A DNA stretch of 16,755 nucleotides from an uncultured Bacilli bacterium. Its GTDB lineage: Bacteria > Bacillota_I > Bacilli_A > RF39 > UBA660. The DNA lies in contig CANRKS010000013.1 of the NCBI GenBank assembly GCA_947631285.1, forward strand, positions 1-16,755. The letters are read 5' to 3'. Under the pieces are notes generated by a model, which saw only the letters and a list, made by a program, of their open reading frames with translations, was not told where the DNA came from and made no database searches. Shown here in pieces: positions 5,867-13,498 of the stretch. How positions within the stretch are numbered: position 1 is the stretch's first letter; every line of letters starts with the position of its first letter. Position numbers and translations under genes: made by a program.

Positions 5867-8503
5867 ATGCATCTTTTTCAAAAGCTAACAACAACTAATT
5901 TACTTTTAAATAAGAAAAGAACCATAGTAACTATTATTGGTATTATTTTATCGGTGGCCTTACTTTCTGCGGTTACAAGTATGTTTTTCTCAGCTAGAGA
6001 AAGTATGATTGAATTTGAAAGTAAGAAAGATGGTAATTATCATTTTGCTTTTTATGATGTCTTAAAAGAAGATTTAAAAACATTTAAATTAAATAAGAAT
6101 ATTGATGATTATTATGTAACTAATAATTTAGGATATGCTAAACTTGAGGGCATAAAAAATGAAAATAAACCGTATGTCTATTTAAAAGCTTATGATGATA
6201 AAGCGATGCAAAATTTAGGCATTAATTTAATTGAAGGAAGATTGCCAGAAAATTCTAGTGAAGTAGTAATACCTAGTCATTTAGAGACTAATGGTAGAGT
6301 AGTCCTTAATGTTGGTGATTTCATTACTTTAGATATTGGAAAAAGAGTTACTAGTGATGGCGAAATTCTTACTCAAAATAATCCTTATGATGAGGAAAAT
6401 AAGGAAACAATAACGGAAACAAAATCTTATAAATTTAAAATTGTTGGCATTATGAATAGACCATCAGGAATTTTTGAAGATTATCAAGCGCCAGGTTATA
6501 CTATGATTACTCATTTAGATTCTAAAGTGGCAACTTCCGTTAATGACATTTATGTACGATTTAATGAAAAGGCTATAAAAAACCCAAGTAAAGCAGTGGC
6601 TCAATTAATTGATGTTGATGAAAAAGTTATTAAATCTATGTATTTTTCTTCCAAACTTTTAAGTGAAAAAGAAATGGAAAATTATCTTGATATTTTAAAA
6701 AGTGCTAAATATGATTTTAATTATAATAGTTATTTAATCACTCTAGAAACTGGTTTAACTGGTGATACGGCGATTACCGCCTTATTATATGTAGCTATTA
6801 TTGTTATTATCATTATCATTTTTACTTCTATTTTTTGTATTAAGAATAGTTTTGACATATCCGTTACTGAAAGAGTTAGAGATTATGGAATGTTAAGAAG
6901 CGTGGGAGCTACTAAAAGACAAATTAAAATGAGTGTTTATTTAGAGGCCTTTATTCTTTCCTTAATTGGTATTCCTTTAGGAATATTAAGTGGTCTTTTA
7001 GCATCATACATTTTAGTTTTTATTAGTAATTATCTTTTAGAAGCCGCCTTCCAAGAGGGATTAAATTTACATTTTTCTTTCTCTTTTCTTGGAGTTGTTG
7101 CATCAGCCATTTTAGGCCTTATTACCATTTTACTTTCAGCCAGAAGAAGCGCTAAAAAGGCCAGTAAAGTTTCTCCCATTACAGCTATTCGCAATAGTGG
7201 TGAAGTAAGTATCAAGGCTAAGAGTCTAAAAATGCCTAAATTTATTTCTAAAATTTTTGGCATTGGAGGTGAAATATCTTATAAAAATTTAAAAAGGAGC
7301 AAAAAGAAATATCGGACGACTATAATAAGTATTGTCGTTTGTTCTTCAGTTTTTATTGCTCTTGCTTCTTTTATCAATTATGCTTTTAAATTTGTCAAAT
7401 TAGAATATGGAACATATAATTATAGTTTAAGTGCTTATTTTAATAATAGAATGGATGACGAACTAAGTGCTAAAATTGCTTCCATTAAAGATTTGCCTTT
7501 AATTGAAGAGCTAGCCGAATATCGTGATTTTTCTATTAAAATAGAAGATCCTTCTAAATATTATACTAAAGAATATCGTGATATTAATCAAAATGACGCT
7601 ATAATTGAAGTAGATGGCAAAGTGGTTGAGTATATTCCTGTAATTATGGTAAATGATGAATATTATAAGTCATATCTTAAAAAGTTAAATTTAAATTATG
7701 AAGACAATAAAGATAAGTTTATTTATCTAAATAAATTTTTTGCCTATGCTAATAATGATGAAAAATATCATGAAGTAGTTAAATATAATTTTAAGAAAAA
7801 TGATGTTATTAAAGGAAATATAACTATTGGTGAGGAAAGGGAACAATCTTTAATGGTGGGAGCTTTAACAGATATTAAGCCAATGTTTATTTCTGACTTA
7901 AATTATTCTGTTTATTTAATTGGTAACAAAAAATATCATCAAGATATGTTGCCTGAAAACGATACGGTTTTTGTTTACATAAAGAGTAAAAATGCTAATG
8001 AAACCCAAAACCAATTAGAAGAATTATTTAAGGATTATGATATTAATATCAATAATATTGATGCTAATTTAAAGCAAATGAATTATTTCTTTACTTTAGT
8101 GGCTATCTTCTTATATGGTTTTATTACCGTTATTGCCTTAATTGGAATTACTAATATCTTTAATACGATTACTACTAATATGAACTTGCGAAAAAGAGAG
8201 TTTGCTATTTTAAAAAGCATTGGAATGACTACATCAGAATTTAATCGTATGGTACGATTGGAAAGTGTCTTCTATGGTACAAAATCATTACTAATTGGTA
8301 TTCCTATAGGTATAGGTCTTTCATATCTTATTTATTATTATTTAGCGAAGAGTAACTTAATTATTCATTTTTACATTCCTTTAATTCCTATTATAATTAC
8401 AGCTTTAACAGTCTTTTTACTTATCTTTATGATTATGAAATATTCACTTAAGAAAATAGGAAAACAAAATATGATTGAAACAATTAGAAATGAAAATATT
8501 TAA
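5867..8503 (+). CDS. Large FtsX/MacB-type ABC permease with two extracytoplasmic domains
   Basis: The 878-residue membrane protein contains two FtsX-like units. The first has TM1 (about 18-42), a large outside domain (about 43-300) and TM2-4 (about 305-327, 360-385, 405-425), with the cytoplasmic coupling motif RDYGMLRSVGATKRQ near 337-351. The second has TM5 (about 484-506), a second outside domain (about 510-740) and TM6-8 (about 741-765, 804-826, 838-860), with KREFAILKSIGM near 777-788. Eight helices and two large ectodomains differ from BceB (ten helices, one ectodomain), so the closest type is a tandem-FtsX permease rather than true BceB. The start ATG 5867 has AGGTGA 5 nt upstream; GTG 5858 would overlap the ATPase gene. 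It probably exports, or mechanically acts on, peptides, lipids or wall-bound substrates together with the preceding ATPase. Confidence 0.88.
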   Translation: MHLFQKLTTTNLLLNKKRTIVTIIGIILSVALLSAVTSMFFSARESMIEFESKKDGNYHFAFYDVLKEDLKTFKLNKNIDDYYVTNNLGYAKLEGIKNENKPYVYLKAYDDKAMQNLGINLIEGRLPENSSEVVIPSHLETNGRVVLNVGDFITLDIGKRVTSDGEILTQNNPYDEENKETITETKSYKFKIVGIMNRPSGIFEDYQAPGYTMITHLDSKVATSVNDIYVRFNEKAIKNPSKAVAQLIDVDEKVIKSMYFSSKLLSEKEMENYLDILKSAKYDFNYNSYLITLETGLTGDTAITALLYVAIIVIIIIIFTSIFCIKNSFDISVTERVRDYGMLRSVGATKRQIKMSVYLEAFILSLIGIPLGILSGLLASYILVFISNYLLEAAFQEGLNLHFSFSFLGVVASAILGLITILLSARRSAKKASKVSPITAIRNSGEVSIKAKSLKMPKFISKIFGIGGEISYKNLKRSKKKYRTTIISIVVCSSVFIALASFINYAFKFVKLEYGTYNYSLSAYFNNRMDDELSAKIASIKDLPLIEELAEYRDFSIKIEDPSKYYTKEYRDINQNDAIIEVDGKVVEYIPVIMVNDEYYKSYLKKLNLNYEDNKDKFIYLNKFFAYANNDEKYHEVVKYNFKKNDVIKGNITIGEEREQSLMVGALTDIKPMFISDLNYSVYLIGNKKYHQDMLPENDTVFVYIKSKNANETQNQLEELFKDYDININNIDANLKQMNYFFTLVAIFLYGFITVIALIGITNIFNTITTNMNLRKREFAILKSIGMTTSEFNRMVRLESVFYGTKSLLIGIPIGIGLSYLIYYYLAKSNLIIHFYIPLIPIIITALTVFLLIFMIMKYSLKKIGKQNMIETIRNENI

Positions 8504-8522
8504 GGTAGAACAACTTTATCCA

Positions 8523-8531
8523 TGGTATAAT
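8523..8531 (+). promoter_or_regulatory. Extended -10 promoter of the second two-component system
   Basis: TGG-TATAAT (8523-8531) is a perfect extended -10 and is followed 5 nt later by GGGAGG. No clear -35 is present. The 15-nt string ATGGTATAATTAAAA is identical to the promoter at 13465-13479. The permease gene ends only 19 nt earlier and no terminator intervenes, so read-through from the ABC genes is also expected. Confidence 0.65.
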
Positions 8532-8546
8532 TAAAAGGGAGGACCT

Positions 8547-9203
8547 ATGAACATTTTACTTATTGAAGATAATGAAAATATTTTAGATGGTTTAAAATAT
8601 TCGTTAACAACAGCGGGTTATAATGTTGATGCTTGTCAAACCATTAAAGAGGCTTTAGATTATTTGCATAATAATCGTCCTCAAATAATTATTTTAGATA
8701 TAACTCTTCCTGATGGAAATGGTCTTAATTTTTTTGAGCATTATTTAACAAAGTATCAAATTCCAACAATTTTTTTGACAGCGTGTGATCGAGAAGAAGA
8801 AATTGTCAAAGGATTAAATTTAGGGGCTGAAGATTATTTAACAAAGCCCTTTTTTACTAAAGAATTGTTGGCTAGAATTAATAAGATTGCTTTAAGATGT
8901 AAAAAATCAGCAATTATAAAAATTAAAGATATAAAATTTGATTTAGATAAAATGATTGTATTAAAAAAAGATCAAGAATTAGACATATCTTCTTTAGAAT
9001 TAAAAATATTACATTTATTACTTTTAAATTTAAATAAAGTAGTAAACCGAGAAGTTATTATTGATAAGTTGTGGGAATGGACAGGTAATGATGTTGATGA
9101 TCATACAATAACCGTTTATATAAGTAGAATAAGAGATAAGTTAGGAACTGATATTATTAAAACAGTAAAGGGAATAGGATATAGAATTGATGAAGAAAAA
9201 TAA
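8547..9203 (+). CDS. OmpR/PhoB-family response regulator (VncR-like)
   Basis: The 218-aa regulator has a receiver domain with E7/D8, phospho-acceptor D51 (LDITLPDG), T78 and K100 (LTKPF), then a winged-helix DNA-binding domain (about 125-218) ending TVKGIGYRIDEEK. A GGGAGG site lies 4 nt before the ATG. It overlaps the kinase gene by 14 nt. Position behind an FtsX-type ABC transporter and a kinase of VncS style suggests a role in responding to peptide or envelope stress and controlling the transporter. It is clearly a different regulator from the VanR-like protein at 497: the receiver and linker sequences diverge widely. Confidence 0.93.
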   Translation: MNILLIEDNENILDGLKYSLTTAGYNVDACQTIKEALDYLHNNRPQIIILDITLPDGNGLNFFEHYLTKYQIPTIFLTACDREEEIVKGLNLGAEDYLTKPFFTKELLARINKIALRCKKSAIIKIKDIKFDLDKMIVLKKDQELDISSLELKILHLLLLNLNKVVNREVIIDKLWEWTGNDVDDHTITVYISRIRDKLGTDIIKTVKGIGYRIDEEK

Positions 9204-10395
9204 TTATTTTAAAAGATACTTAATTTTAATTATAATATTGGCTCTTCTTTTTAGCTTTTCTTTTCTTTATTTAAATAAACTAGAGGAGCAAAAGTATAAT
9301 ATCAATATTAATTATAAACTTAATAATATTATAGAGTTAATTAAAGAAAAGTATCCTTTAGTAAAAGAAGAAGATATTATATATAATTTTCAAACATCCA
9401 AAACTAATTCTAATTTTTTAACTAAATATGGTTATGATTTTGATGAAGAGATTATGTTAGATAATATAAAATTAAAAAAAGAATTTTTGGGACGTAAATT
9501 GGGTTTAATAATAATTTTTAGTAGTCTAATGATTTTAATATTTATTTCTTATAAAAAAAGAAATAGTAATGATATTGATAAGATTGTCAAAAAGTTAGAA
9601 AAAATAAATAATGGAGATTACAAAATTGATTTAAAAGATTTAAAAGAAGATGAATTATCGATTTTAAAAGATGAAGTTGCTAAAACAACGATAATGCTTA
9701 GAAGTATGGCTGAAGCATCTTTAAATGATAAAGTTAAATTAAAAGATTCTTTAGAAGATATTTCTCATCAATTAAAAACGCCTTTAACTTCCATTTGTAT
9801 AATGTTAGATAATTTATTAGATCCAGATATTTCAAAAGAAATGAGAAATGAGTTTTTAAATAAGATTAAAAGAGAAATTACTAATTTAAATTTTCTTATC
9901 AATAGTTTATTAAAATTATCGAAATTTGATGTTAACGCTATTACATTTTATCGGGAAAAAGTTAAAGTTACAACTTTAATTAAAGAAGCTATTTTAAATG
10001 TTAATAGTCTTAGTGATCTTAAAAATATTACTATTAATTTTGATAAGCAATATAAGGAAGAAATATACTGTGATAAAAGATGGCAAATTGAAGCCTTAAC
10101 CAATATTTTAAAAAATGCTTTAGAGCATTCAAATCCTAATTCCCAAATTGATATTGGCCTTACAAATAATAATCTTTATTTAGAAATTACCATAACTGAT
10201 TATGGTAAAGGAATGGATGATGAAGATTTAGAACATCTTTTTGAACGATTTTATAAGGGAAAGAATGCTAGCAAAGATAGTATTGGGATAGGGCTTGCCT
10301 TAGCTAAATCAATAATTTTAGAAGATAAGGGGAAAATAACTTGTACTTCCAAAATAGAAAAGGGAACAACTTTTAATATTAAATATTTTTATTAA
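9190..10395 (+). CDS. Membrane sensor histidine kinase (VncS-like)
   Basis: This 401-aa kinase has TM1 (about 10-28), an outside domain of roughly 73 residues (about 30-102), TM2 (about 103-121), a HAMP-like linker, H193 in the motif DISHQLKTPLTSI, and an ATPase domain with N box (NILKNALEHS), an intact G1 box (DYGKGM), FERFYKG and the G2 box (IGIGLALAKSII). SHQLKTPLTS is characteristic of the VncS/VanSB-style group. The outside domain is rich in Asn, Lys and Asp. BceS-type intramembrane sensors lack such a domain, so this kinase may sense directly rather than only through the transporter. ATG 9190, directly after a TTG, is taken as start; AGGA lies 10 nt upstream inside the regulator gene. 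Confidence 0.92.
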   Translation: MKKNNYFKRYLILIIILALLFSFSFLYLNKLEEQKYNININYKLNNIIELIKEKYPLVKEEDIIYNFQTSKTNSNFLTKYGYDFDEEIMLDNIKLKKEFLGRKLGLIIIFSSLMILIFISYKKRNSNDIDKIVKKLEKINNGDYKIDLKDLKEDELSILKDEVAKTTIMLRSMAEASLNDKVKLKDSLEDISHQLKTPLTSICIMLDNLLDPDISKEMRNEFLNKIKREITNLNFLINSLLKLSKFDVNAITFYREKVKVTTLIKEAILNVNSLSDLKNITINFDKQYKEEIYCDKRWQIEALTNILKNALEHSNPNSQIDIGLTNNNLYLEITITDYGKGMDDEDLEHLFERFYKGKNASKDSIGIGLALAKSIILEDKGKITCTSKIEKGTTFNIKYFY

Positions 10396-10468
10396 AGTTT
10401 TTGGATTTATTATAATTATACAAAAATAGGCCAATTTTTAAGAATTAATTTATTTTAAATATAATGCG

Positions 10469-10477
10469 TGTTATAAT
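10469..10477 (+). promoter_or_regulatory. Extended -10 promoter of the membrane XRE gene
   Basis: TGT-TATAAT (10469-10477) lies 7 nt before GAGGAA (10485-10490). A second TATAAT is at 10460-10465. Either implies that translation starts at ATG 10494, not at the ATG at 10464. Confidence 0.6.
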
Positions 10478-10493
10478 ATTATCCGAGGAAATT

Positions 10494-11198
10494 ATGGATT
10501 TAGAAAAATTAGGAAAAAAGATAAAAGATATACGTGTTAGTCATAATTTAACCCAAACGGAGTTTGCTCAATTTTTTTATGTTTCACCCCAAGCTGTAAG
10601 TAAATGGGAAGTGGGTAAAAGCATGCCTGATTTAGAAACTCTTTACTTAATAAGTGAAAAATTTAATATTAATTTTTCAGAGTTTTTAGAAGATGATATT
10701 ATTAATTTTAAGCCTAGTAAAAAGATAAGAAATATAAAGATCTGTTTATTCATTTCATTGATTGTAACTATTATGCTTGGGCTAATGATTTTAGTTACTC
10801 ATAAAGATGATTTTGAATTTAGAACTATTTCTTCTAATGTAAATAATTTTAGTTTGTATGGAAGTATCGCTTATAATGAAAATAAGGCTACTATTTATAT
10901 TTCTCATATTACTTATGAAGGTGAAGATAGTAATAATGAATATGTAAATATTAAATGTCTTTTATATGAAAACGTCGGTAATAAAAAAGAAGTTATTGGT
11001 ACGTATAATTATGAAGATAAAGAAATTAAGCTAAAAGATTTTTTAAGTAAAGTTAATTTCAATATTAATCATTATTCAGATAATTGTAAAGTATATAATA
11101 ATGATTCACTTCATTTGGAAATTGAAGCCATTAATGCTTCTCATCAAACCGTTTTTTATAAAATACCTTTAATTATTGAAAACAGTTGTGAAAATTAA
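10494..11198 (+). CDS. Membrane-anchored XRE-family regulator with extracytoplasmic domain
   Basis: The 234-aa protein joins three parts: an N-terminal Cro/cI helix-turn-helix (about 5-62, with LTQTEFAQFF and the recognition segment VSPQAVSKWEVGKSMPDLETL), a single TM helix (about 82-102) and an outside domain of about 130 residues that is β-rich by appearance and contains three Cys. This layout would let an external signal act directly on a DNA-binding head held at the membrane. The outside domain is not recognised. GAGGAA lies 4-5 nt before ATG 10494, and the promoter -10 overlaps the earlier ATG, which rules that start out. It stands alone with its own promoter and terminator between the second kinase and the thioredoxin genes; either set could be its target. 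Confidence 0.85.
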   Translation: MDLEKLGKKIKDIRVSHNLTQTEFAQFFYVSPQAVSKWEVGKSMPDLETLYLISEKFNINFSEFLEDDIINFKPSKKIRNIKICLFISLIVTIMLGLMILVTHKDDFEFRTISSNVNNFSLYGSIAYNENKATIYISHITYEGEDSNNEYVNIKCLLYENVGNKKEVIGTYNYEDKEIKLKDFLSKVNFNINHYSDNCKVYNNDSLHLEIEAINASHQTVFYKIPLIIENSCEN

Positions 11199-11221
11199 TT
11201 CAACCAAAAGTTGAATTTTTT
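11197..11221 (+). terminator. Terminator after the XRE gene
   Basis: AATTCAAC (11197-11204) and GTTGAATT (11210-11217) form an 8-bp stem with loop CAAAA, followed by a T run to 11221. It overlaps the stop codon TAA. Confidence 0.85.
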
Positions 11222-11235
11222 CAACCACTAATTTA

Positions 11236-11263
11236 TTGGCAAATAAGAATAAAAGAGGATAAT
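11236..11263 (+). promoter_or_regulatory. Promoter of the first two thioredoxin-like genes
   Basis: TTGGCA (11236-11241) and GATAAT (11258-11263) each match five of six consensus bases and are separated by 16 bp. The predicted start is near 11270, just before AAGGAGG. Confidence 0.65.
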
Positions 11264-11283
11264 TAATAATGAAGGAGGAAAGC

Positions 11284-11955
11284 ATGAAGAAAAATTATTT
11301 AGAGGTTTTAAATTTATCATCATTAATTATGACTATTTTAGTATTAATTATAGTATTTTGTTTTTTTATGATGCCTTTTGTGGTAAAAGCTTCAGGAAAT
11401 TATAAAACTATGGATTTAAAGGCATCTTTAAAAGATGAAGGTATTGAACCTAATTTAGATAATTATAAAGAAACAGATGATCAAATAACGATCTATTTAT
11501 TCAGTGGCAAAGGCTGTGGCGTATGTCGCAATTTTTTAACTTTTTTAAATAGCATAGTTCCCGAATATGGTAAATATTTTAAGTTGGTATCTTATGAAAC
11601 TTGGAATGATGCCCAAAACAAAGAACTTTTAAACAAAGTTGCTCTTTTTACGGGTGTTCCAAATGAAGGAGTTCCATATATTGTTATAGGTGATGAGGTT
11701 TTTGGCGGCTATTATTCTGGCTATGATGAAGATATTAAAAAAGCTATAACGACTGAATATAATAAAAAAGTTAAATATGATATTATGGAAGAAATGAGTA
11801 AAGATGAGAAGGATAATAAAGAAACTAGTAGTTCTAATATAGGGTGGAATTTATTATTTAATATTTTAGGCTCTGGGGCTGTAATATTGTATGTACATTT
11901 TTCTAATAAAAAGATCTTAGCAAGATTAGAAAAATTAGAATTAAAAAGAAAGTAG
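11284..11955 (+). CDS. Membrane-anchored thioredoxin-like protein (CGVC)
   Basis: The 223-aa protein starts with a hydrophobic stretch (about 12-34) that may be a signal peptide (possible cut after VVKA) or anchor. A thioredoxin-fold domain (about 60-150) follows with the redox pair C78-G-V-C81 and a VP motif (GVPYIVIG) matching the cis-Pro loop. A second hydrophobic helix (about 188-206) lies near the basic C terminus. The catalytic domain should therefore face outside, held by the C-terminal helix. GGAGG at 5 nt upstream selects ATG 11284 over ATG 11269. It is followed after 9 nt by a second thioredoxin-like lipoprotein gene. A thiol-disulfide exchange role in the envelope is likely; direction (oxidase, reductase or isomerase) and substrate are unknown. 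Confidence 0.85.
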   Translation: MKKNYLEVLNLSSLIMTILVLIIVFCFFMMPFVVKASGNYKTMDLKASLKDEGIEPNLDNYKETDDQITIYLFSGKGCGVCRNFLTFLNSIVPEYGKYFKLVSYETWNDAQNKELLNKVALFTGVPNEGVPYIVIGDEVFGGYYSGYDEDIKKAITTEYNKKVKYDIMEEMSKDEKDNKETSSSNIGWNLLFNILGSGAVILYVHFSNKKILARLEKLELKRK

Positions 11956-11964
11956 GAAGATTTG

Positions 11965-12663
11965 ATGAAGAAGAAATTATTAATTGTTTTAAGTATATTT
12001 TTAAGTATTTTTTTCTTTACCGCTTGTGGTAAAAAAGAAGAAACTGATGCTATGAAGTTTAAAGATGAATATGAAAGTGTTAATGGAACAAAGACAAGTA
12101 GTGGTAAGGATATAAGAAATTTGGAAATACCTCTCGATAATCCTTTTGTCTATAAGGAAGCTTCTGATATTGTTGATTTACTAGAAGCTAAAGAAACTTT
12201 TGCTGTTTATTTTGGTTATAATACTTGTCCATGGTGTCGTAGTGTTATACCAACTTTAATTGAAGTTTTAGATGATTTAGATATTAATAAAATATATTAT
12301 GTGGATATTCATGATATTAGAGATACTTTAGAGGTAAATAGCGATGGCGAGGTCGTTACTAGCAAAAAAGGTAGTGATGATTACTACAAATTATTAGAAT
12401 TATTAGATGGAGTTTTAGAAAAATATTCTTTAACTGATAGTAAAGGCAAAGAAGTAGATGCGAAAGAGAAAAGAATTTATGCTCCTAATGTTGTAAGTGT
12501 CATTAATGGTGAACCCCAAAAATTAGATACAGGTATTTCTGAAAAACAAACAGATAGTTACATGGAACTTACCGATGATATTAAAAAAGATATGTATGAT
12601 AAGTTAAAATGTGTTTTAGATTGTCTAGCTACAGAACCAGAAAAATGTGGAATAGGTTGTTAA
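11965..12663 (+). CDS. Thioredoxin-fold lipoprotein (CPWC), PedC/BrcD-like, with C-terminal Cys pairs
   Basis: This is a 232-aa lipoprotein: signal peptide 1-20 with lipobox FTAC and lipidated C21. The domain (about 50-200) has the thioredoxin-type active site C88-P-W-C91 in YFGYNTCPWCRSVIPTL and a cis-Pro candidate in YAPNVV. It resembles the bacteriocin transport accessory (PedC/BrcD) group of thioredoxin-like proteins. The last 17 residues carry four cysteines spaced C216-x3-C220-x7-C228-x3-C232, with Cys as the final residue. These extra pairs could form structural disulfides or serve as internal thiol relay or metal site. AGGA lies 7 nt before ATG 11965. It is in an operon with the CGVC protein and ends at a terminator. 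Related proteins occur beside bacteriocin genes, but none is seen here. Confidence 0.87.
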   Translation: MKKKLLIVLSIFLSIFFFTACGKKEETDAMKFKDEYESVNGTKTSSGKDIRNLEIPLDNPFVYKEASDIVDLLEAKETFAVYFGYNTCPWCRSVIPTLIEVLDDLDINKIYYVDIHDIRDTLEVNSDGEVVTSKKGSDDYYKLLELLDGVLEKYSLTDSKGKEVDAKEKRIYAPNVVSVINGEPQKLDTGISEKQTDSYMELTDDIKKDMYDKLKCVLDCLATEPEKCGIGC

Positions 12664-12684
12664 GAAGATTCATATCTTCTTTTT
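12662..12684 (+). terminator. Terminator after the CPWC lipoprotein gene
   Basis: AAGAAGAT (12662-12669) and ATCTTCTT (12674-12681) form an 8-bp stem with a 4-nt loop, followed by T residues to 12684. It starts inside the stop codon and separates the third thioredoxin-like gene into its own unit. Confidence 0.8.
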
Positions 12685-12703
12685 AACGTTATGGGGCTTT
12701 CTA

Positions 12704-12733
12704 TTTGCATATCTTTAATATTTATAGTAAAAT
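12704..12733 (+). promoter_or_regulatory. Promoter of the degenerate thioredoxin-like gene
   Basis: TTTGCA (12704-12709) and TAAAAT (12728-12733) are separated by 18 bp; the start of transcription would be near 12740, at the AGGTGG ribosome site. This argues against the possible ATG at 12705 as a translation start. Confidence 0.5.
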
Positions 12734-12749
12734 TCTATTAGGTGGTAAA

Positions 12750-13439
12750 ATGGAAAGGCGTAATAAAATAATTCTTTATTCTATTATTGTTCTAACAGTT
12801 GTAGTTTTAAGTTTATGCATTAATTCTTTAGTTAAAAATAAAAGCCATGCCATTAGCGATGCCAGTATTTTTCGTCAAGAATATATGAGCTATAATGATA
12901 AAGTTGATTCTCAAGATAATGCTTATTTAGATGTTATGATAAGTGAAGATAATTTAGTTAATTACATAACCTTAGAAGAAGCCATTAATATGTTAAAAAG
13001 TCAAAGTGGTATTATTTATTTTGGTTATGCCACTAATAAAGAATGTCGGGCTTTAATTCCTACGTTATTAAAGGTTTCTAACGAATTAAAAGAACCTATT
13101 TATTATTTAGATATTTCTCTTTTAAGGCCAACTTATGAAGTTATAGATGGTAATGTAAAAAAGATCAAAGAAGAAAATGATCTTTATTATGAACTTATTG
13201 ATCTTTTAAAAGATTATTTGGATGAATATGCTATTTATGATGCTCTAGGTAATCGTTATGTTTTAGAAGAAAAATGGTTATCAGCCCCAACTTTAGTGGC
13301 ATTTAAAGATGGGAATATAACTTCGGCTTTTACAAATTATCATAGTGAATTAGAAAATGAAGATAAGTTAGAAAGTTTAATAGAAAGTCTTATTAAAAGT
13401 AAAAATACATTTGAAGATTGTGCTCGTCATGGTTGTTAA
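12750..13439 (+). CDS. Thioredoxin-fold paralogue with decayed active site (NKEC) and C-terminal Cys pair
   Basis: The 229-aa protein has an N-terminal signal-anchor (about 7-27) without lipobox. It is a clear paralogue of the preceding CPWC lipoprotein: FxxEYxSxN near the N terminus, YFGYATNKECRALIPTL against YFGYNTCPWCRSVIPTL, IYYLDI against IYYVDI, and a retained cis-Pro loop (SAPTLV). The first active-site Cys is replaced (N96-K-E-C99), so normal dithiol exchange is lost; C99 aligns with the second Cys. The C terminus ends EDC-ARHG-C (C224, C229), echoing the partner's terminal Cys pairs. It may be a binding partner, chaperone-like subunit or substrate of the active protein. AGGTGG 4 nt upstream selects ATG 12750. 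Confidence 0.82.
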   Translation: MERRNKIILYSIIVLTVVVLSLCINSLVKNKSHAISDASIFRQEYMSYNDKVDSQDNAYLDVMISEDNLVNYITLEEAINMLKSQSGIIYFGYATNKECRALIPTLLKVSNELKEPIYYLDISLLRPTYEVIDGNVKKIKEENDLYYELIDLLKDYLDEYAIYDALGNRYVLEEKWLSAPTLVAFKDGNITSAFTNYHSELENEDKLESLIESLIKSKNTFEDCARHGC

Positions 13440-13464
13440 TAATGTTTCCGTATTTCCAATGATT

Positions 13465-13479
13465 ATGGTATAATTAAAA
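13465..13479 (+). promoter_or_regulatory. Extended -10 promoter of the unknown gene and scpAB
   Basis: TGG-TATAAT (13466-13474) is a perfect extended -10, within the 15-nt string also present at 8522-8536. The -35 is poor. The start would be near 13480, and no terminator or promoter of note lies between here and scpB, so this may drive all three genes. Confidence 0.65.
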
Positions 13480-13498
13480 AGGGTATAAGGGTGATGAT

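Noticed and set aside
7030..7263. Leftward ORF of 77 codons
   Set aside because: It lies wholly within the FtsX-type permease gene and has no start signals; a shadow frame.
10422..10439. Possible terminator after the second kinase gene (AAAAAT/ATTTTT)
   Set aside because: Six A-T pairs without any G-C pair and with an AGGCCA loop are too weak to call.
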